NCBI GenBank assembly: GCA_902493125.1
Contig: CABUOF010000048.1
Span: forward strand, 1 to 16,145
Direction of reading: 5' to 3'
Source of the DNA: an uncultured Collinsella sp.
Lineage (GTDB): Bacteria > Actinomycetota > Coriobacteriia > Coriobacteriales > Coriobacteriaceae
DNA length: 16,145 nt
The position numbers and the translations under genes were made by a program. Below are positions 14,828 to 16,145 of this stretch, piece after piece; within the stretch, counting starts at the first letter, position 1; each line of letters opens with the position of its first letter. The notes under the pieces were generated by a model. The model was not told the DNA's origin, made no database searches, and saw only the letters and a program-made list of their open reading frames with translations.

Positions 14828-15619
14828 ATGACCGAACGTTCCCGGAGCGGCAAGACCGCTTGGGACAAGGAGAAAACCCGCGAGCTGTTTCGTCGTTACA
14901 AGGAGACCGGTGATCCGGACGCCCGTGAGCAGCTCGTCATGTCCCATATGAACCTGGTAAGGTTTCTTGCCAACAAATTTAAGAATCGCGGCGAGCCGCT
15001 CGACGACCTCATGCAGGTCGGCTATCTGGGCTTGCTCAAGGCTATCGACCGTTTTGATCCCGAGCGCGGACTCGAGTTCACGACGTTTGCGACACCCACT
15101 ATCCTGGGCGAGATCAAACGCCATTTTCGCGACAAGGGCTGGAGTGTGCGCGTACCGCGTCGTCTGCAGGAGCTCTCGGCCAAGGTCAACCAGGCTACTG
15201 ACAAACTTACCAACGAGCTGCAGCGTTCGCCCAAGGTTGAGGAGATCGCTGAGTATCTAGATGTGACTGTCGATGAGGTCCTCGAGGCTATGGAATCGTC
15301 TTCGGCCTATACCTCGGTGCCCATCGAGGCTCCTGGTGCGTCCGATTCCGACGATGCCCCTTCGATTCTCGACCGTTACGCCGACGACGACAACGAGCTC
15401 GACTTTACCGATGACCGCCTAGTGATCGAGGAAGCCATCCGTGATTTCTCGCCGCGCGAGCGCGAGGTGATCGAGCTTCGCTTTGTGAAGGGCATGACCC
15501 AGATCGAGATCGCCAAGAAGCTGGGTATTTCTCAGGTGCAGGTTTCGCGTCTGCTGCGCCGCACGCTTAAGAAGATTCAGGACAAGATCGACCCCGACGG
15601 AGTGATGATTCGTTCATGA
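14828..15619 (+). CDS. RNA polymerase sigma factor, SigB/SigF/SigG family
   Basis: Alternative group 3 sigma factor directing RNA polymerase to general-stress type promoters. It is 263 residues, the usual length. Region 2 covers about 34-105, with DDLMQVGYLGLLKAIDRFDPERGLEFTTFATPTI (59-92) as core-binding and -10 recognition segment and GEIKRHFRDKGWSVRVPRRLQEL (94-116) leading to region 3. Region 3 runs to about 160. Region 4 has SPREREVIELRF (208-219) and the helix-turn-helix MTQIEIAKKLGISQVQVSRLLRR (223-245) for the -35. AAGGCGG (14813-14819) is eight bases upstream; the start is one base after the anti-sigma gene stop. Direct coupling to an RsbW-like gene supports stress-sigma function. 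Whether it should be called SigB or SigF cannot be settled from sequence alone. Confidence 0.93.
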   Translation: MTERSRSGKTAWDKEKTRELFRRYKETGDPDAREQLVMSHMNLVRFLANKFKNRGEPLDDLMQVGYLGLLKAIDRFDPERGLEFTTFATPTILGEIKRHFRDKGWSVRVPRRLQELSAKVNQATDKLTNELQRSPKVEEIAEYLDVTVDEVLEAMESSSAYTSVPIEAPGASDSDDAPSILDRYADDDNELDFTDDRLVIEEAIRDFSPREREVIELRFVKGMTQIEIAKKLGISQVQVSRLLRRTLKKIQDKIDPDGVMIRS

Positions 15620-16145
15620 GTGAACACCCCCAACAAACCGATCGCGTGCTGCGCGACACCCGCATTCTGACGCTTCGCATTTGGGCTGTTGTCGGCTGCA
15701 TTGTCATCGCCGCTGTCATATTTAACCTTATGGGCATCCTGGCGCCGGTTATCGAGTTTCTCGCTGTTGGCTCCATCATTGCCTTTGTGATGTCCCCGAT
15801 CACCAATTGGCTCGAGCACCATGGCGTGAATCGCGGCATCGGTTCGCTTATCGCGCTTATTGTTGTTGTTGCCGTGCTCGTCGGTGTCGTTTGCATCTTG
15901 TCGCCGATTCTCTTTGGTCAGATCATGGAAGTCCTGAGCCGCCTGCCCGAGCAGCTTCGTGTTGCGGGTGGCGATCTCAACGAGATGATCTCGCATGCCA
16001 AGACGCTCAACAACACGCCGCTCAAGGAGTATTTGGACGATAATCTTTCGTCGCTGGTTGCCGTGGCATCGAAGTATGTGTCTCAGATCGCTGCCGAGCT
16101 TGGCCGCGGTGGGTGCCACGTCAGTAGCGATGCCGCGCGCACGCA
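15616..16145 (+). CDS. AI-2E family transporter, N-terminal part, cut by window edge
   Basis: Polytopic membrane protein of the AI-2E/PerM family, whose members export autoinducer-2 or act as small-solute or ion antiporters; substrate unknown here. The ATG overlaps the sigma-factor stop (ATGA), so it is translationally coupled. The visible 176 codons give a short charged N-terminus, membrane segments near 22-40, 41-60 and 77-100, and PVIEFLAVGSIIAFVMSPITNWLE (44-67), a typical family stretch. Then comes the amphipathic linker region (101-160) usual before the later membrane helices. The last 14 or so residues (from 163) look polar and unlike the family, which may be a sequencing error at the edge. 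The C-terminal half lies outside. Confidence 0.82.
   Translation, partial: MSEHPQQTDRVLRDTRILTLRIWAVVGCIVIAAVIFNLMGILAPVIEFLAVGSIIAFVMSPITNWLEHHGVNRGIGSLIALIVVVAVLVGVVCILSPILFGQIMEVLSRLPEQLRVAGGDLNEMISHAKTLNNTPLKEYLDDNLSSLVAVASKYVSQIAAELGRGGCHVSSDAART

Noticed and set aside
15525..15530. GGGTAT as a SigB/SigF-type -10
   Set aside because: It lies inside the region 4 coding sequence of the sigma gene with no suitable gene start downstream and no GTTT box considered convincing.

Overview
The window is an ordinary, gene-dense stretch of a GC-rich bacterial chromosome, read as a member of the Coriobacteriia and probably Collinsella-like. That is inference from high GC, gene style, a transcriptional T-box in front of ileS in a GC-rich genome, and an actinobacterial SigB/SigF-type sigma operon. 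Both edges cut genes: a corrinoid adenosyltransferase on the left (minus strand) and an AI-2E-family transporter on the right. No rRNA, tRNA, CRISPR array, transposase or phage gene was seen.

Layout. 1-419 (minus): 5' part of cobO/btuR. 512-2404: ftsH, divergent from cobO, ending in a strong terminator. 2486-2941: a DUF523/TudS-like protein. 2989-4077 (minus): an iron-containing alcohol/glycerol dehydrogenase, convergent with DUF523 across a bidirectional hairpin. 4078-4562: divergent control region with a promoter and a complete isoleucine T-box leader for ileS (4563-7367). 7365-7473: a 56-nt palindrome that includes the ileS stop codon, then a terminator. 7586-9198: lspA and an RluD-like pseudouridine synthase, coupled by a one-base overlap. 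9281-10576: a processive-type membrane glycosyltransferase. 10585-10625: a second copy of the hairpin found at 2942. 10657-12358: a short prepilin peptidase and a dGTPase. 12419-13768: rarA. 13869-16145: a tightly packed stress-sigma operon of DUF948 membrane protein, RsbW-like anti-sigma protein, SigB/SigF-family sigma factor and AI-2E-family transporter.

How the parts fit. Most genes are housekeeping: membrane proteolysis, Ile-tRNA charging, lipoprotein maturation, rRNA modification, dNTP control and fork rescue. The most interesting thread is regulatory. The last operon encodes a general-stress sigma factor and a shortened RsbW-like partner whose ATP-binding motifs look eroded. A sequence matching the SigB/SigF promoter consensus lies in front of ftsH, and a weaker match lies in front of the sigma operon itself. 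This suggests a self-regulated stress circuit that includes FtsH and may work without a kinase-based partner switch. Two other signals stand out: a 41-nt hairpin present twice with a compensated base-pair change, and an ileS T-box with a normal seven-nucleotide bulge but an unusual bulge sequence.
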